In this document: positions 7,128 through 7,851 of the stretch, in pieces
Position numbering within the stretch: position 1 is the stretch's first letter
Layout of the letters: each line of letters starts with the position of its first letter
NCBI GenBank assembly: GCA_017959135.1
Contig: JAGDBH010000026.1
Coordinates: 1 to 7,851 of the forward strand
Source of the DNA: Succinivibrio sp.
GTDB taxonomy: Bacteria; Pseudomonadota; Gammaproteobacteria; Enterobacterales; Succinivibrionaceae
DNA: 7,851 bases
Direction of reading: 5' to 3'
The notes under the pieces: generated by a model
The model's input: the letters and a program-made list of their open reading frames with translations, nothing else
What the model was told of the DNA's origin: nothing
Databases searched by the model: none
Translations under genes and position numbers: made by a program

Positions 7128-7767
7128 ACTTCACTGTCAGTTCAACAGGAGTAATCTGAAGATCACCAGGTTTAACTGTAAAGCAACCTATAAAGTCAAA
7201 ATTCTTGCCTTCAATCTCGTCCATGTTGATTTTTGACAGAACATCTCTGGTAATTAGCTCATGGAATGCAACTGAAACCTGTGCCCATTCAATCTGATTT
7301 GTGTAATCGTCATAGCTGATAAGGCTGATTGAATCTCTTACAGCTGAGCCTTTGAAAACAGGACCAATCTGAATTCTTGTCTTAACTTCTTCAGATGGAT
7401 TGTTGTCTAAATCAAATTTGAAATAGCCGGAACGAAGCTTGTTCTTAACCTCGGTAACCTTGCCTGAACCTTTTACAATGAATGAAAGTTCACCCTTGTC
7501 ACCCATTGAGTAATATCCGTACTTTGAGGCAACAGATGTGAAATCACCGTCTGCTTCCTTGATTAGAGTTGCTAAATCAACGGCATTCTTCTCAAAATAA
7601 TCCTTTGATTTTTCGGCCCAGAAATTTTTTGCTACTGAAGTTGGATCGAATGCTACCTCACCGGTTAATGTTGCTTCCTGTCCCTCTTTCACAACAGTGG
7701 CAGAAAGGCCTGCATATGCTAGAAAAGCGACTGCCAGACCTGCAATTATGACGCGAGCTTTTGACAT
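7126..7767 (-). CDS. DUF2291 family exported protein, sugar-ABC-operon associated
   Basis: This 213-residue protein matches my knowledge of DUF2291, a family described as predicted periplasmic lipoproteins and found beside CUT2-type sugar ABC genes; no biochemical role is established. A short positive start (MSKAR) is followed by a hydrophobic stretch at about 6-23, giving a signal peptide or membrane anchor. Family-like segments are VAFDP..VAKNFW (38-50), NAVDLATLI (61-69), SFIVKGSGKV (95-104), RIQIGPVFKGSAVRDS (131-146), YTNQIEWAQV (155-164) and the terminal ITPVEL (205-210). There is no cysteine near the end of the hydrophobic stretch, so this member has no lipobox. The only cysteine is Cys195. 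AGGAG lies 6 bases before the ATG. As first gene of the run and next to the ATPase, it probably assists the importer in the envelope, perhaps between binding protein and permease. It is not itself a sugar-binding protein of the usual type, being too short. Confidence 0.85.
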   Translation of the reverse strand: MSKARVIIAGLAVAFLAYAGLSATVVKEGQEATLTGEVAFDPTSVAKNFWAEKSKDYFEKNAVDLATLIKEADGDFTSVASKYGYYSMGDKGELSFIVKGSGKVTEVKNKLRSGYFKFDLDNNPSEEVKTRIQIGPVFKGSAVRDSISLISYDDYTNQIEWAQVSVAFHELITRDVLSKINMDEIEGKNFDFIGCFTVKPGDLQITPVELTVK

Positions 7768-7851
7768 GATGTTCTCCTGTTTGAGGCAAAAAAACCCCTA
7801 TGGATGCACAAAAAGCACCCTGCTCTTAACTAGTTATTCTTATTTAAATGC
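7768..7851 (-). other. Leader or intergenic region before the first complete gene
   Basis: This stretch is AT-rich and has no long coding frame. All three minus-strand frames entering from the right edge meet a stop by 7830 (stops at 7840-7842, 7830-7832 and 7844-7846), so up to 22 bases could be the tail of an upstream gene, most plausibly the missing substrate-binding protein. It contains the stem-loop at 7802-7820 and the ribosome site AGGAG at 7774-7778. I see no convincing -35/-10 promoter pair within it. Confidence 0.45.
7802..7820 (-). terminator. Intercistronic stem-loop ahead of the DUF2291 gene, possible attenuator or leaky terminator
   Basis: In the minus-strand transcript GGGUGC (7815-7820) pairs with GCAUCC (7802-7807) around a seven-base loop. 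One of the six pairs is G-U, which would be an A-C mismatch if transcribed from the plus strand, so the element suits minus-strand RNA. A run of seven U follows at 7788-7794 but is seven bases from the stem, so it is not a canonical strong terminator. It lies just past the point (7830) by which any minus-strand gene entering from the right must have stopped. A stem-loop here, after a highly expressed binding-protein gene and before less expressed transporter genes, is a common design. Confidence 0.4.

Noticed and set aside
7821..7851. A promoter for the operon in the AT-rich right edge
   Set aside because: Several A/T-rich hexamers occur, but no -35/-10 pair with proper spacing is convincing, and the context suggests an intercistronic region.

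Overview
The window carries one dense run of eight genes, all on the minus strand, transcribed from right to left. Seven are complete. The eighth, a sugar kinase, runs off the left edge. The gaps are never more than about 30 bases, two or three junctions overlap, and nearly every gene has a clear Shine-Dalgarno site, so the run reads as a single operon for importing and breaking down one sugar. I see no credible plus-strand gene, RNA gene, insertion sequence or CRISPR array.

In transcription order: a DUF2291 exported protein (7126-7767); a two-domain sugar ABC transporter ATPase (5579-7114); its permease (4536-5558); a glucose-type PTS EIIA protein (4033-4518); an L-fucose-isomerase-family sugar isomerase (2600-4003); the N-terminal (1771-2595) and C-terminal (833-1768) subunits of a split transketolase; and an FGGY kinase (1-840, partial). 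The substrate-binding protein expected for such a transporter is absent and probably lies just beyond the right edge. The 84 bases upstream of the first gene hold a stem-loop placed as an intercistronic attenuator or mRNA stabiliser would be.

Isomerase, FGGY kinase, split transketolase and a CUT2-type ABC importer together match the non-oxidative D-apiose route known from Actinobacillus succinogenes: D-apiose to D-apulose (ApsI), to D-apulose 4-phosphate (AplK), then transfer of a two-carbon unit to glyceraldehyde 3-phosphate (AptA/AptB), giving D-xylulose 5-phosphate and dihydroxyacetone phosphate. That substrate assignment rests on the gene set and recalled family knowledge, not on a search, and another branched or pentose-like sugar is possible.

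Two features are unusual. A PTS EIIA protein with both active-site histidines is built into an ABC-importer operon; in enterobacteria this protein class inhibits exactly two partner types found here, an ABC sugar ATPase (MalK) and an FGGY kinase (GlpK). In addition, the C-terminal transketolase subunit has lysine where transketolases carry the glutamate that activates thiamine diphosphate.

The organism is most likely a Gram-negative gammaproteobacterium, perhaps a fermentative gut or rumen member (Pasteurellaceae or Succinivibrionaceae). This is inferred from the enterobacterial-style EIIA and the resemblance to the Actinobacillus operon, and it is a weak inference.
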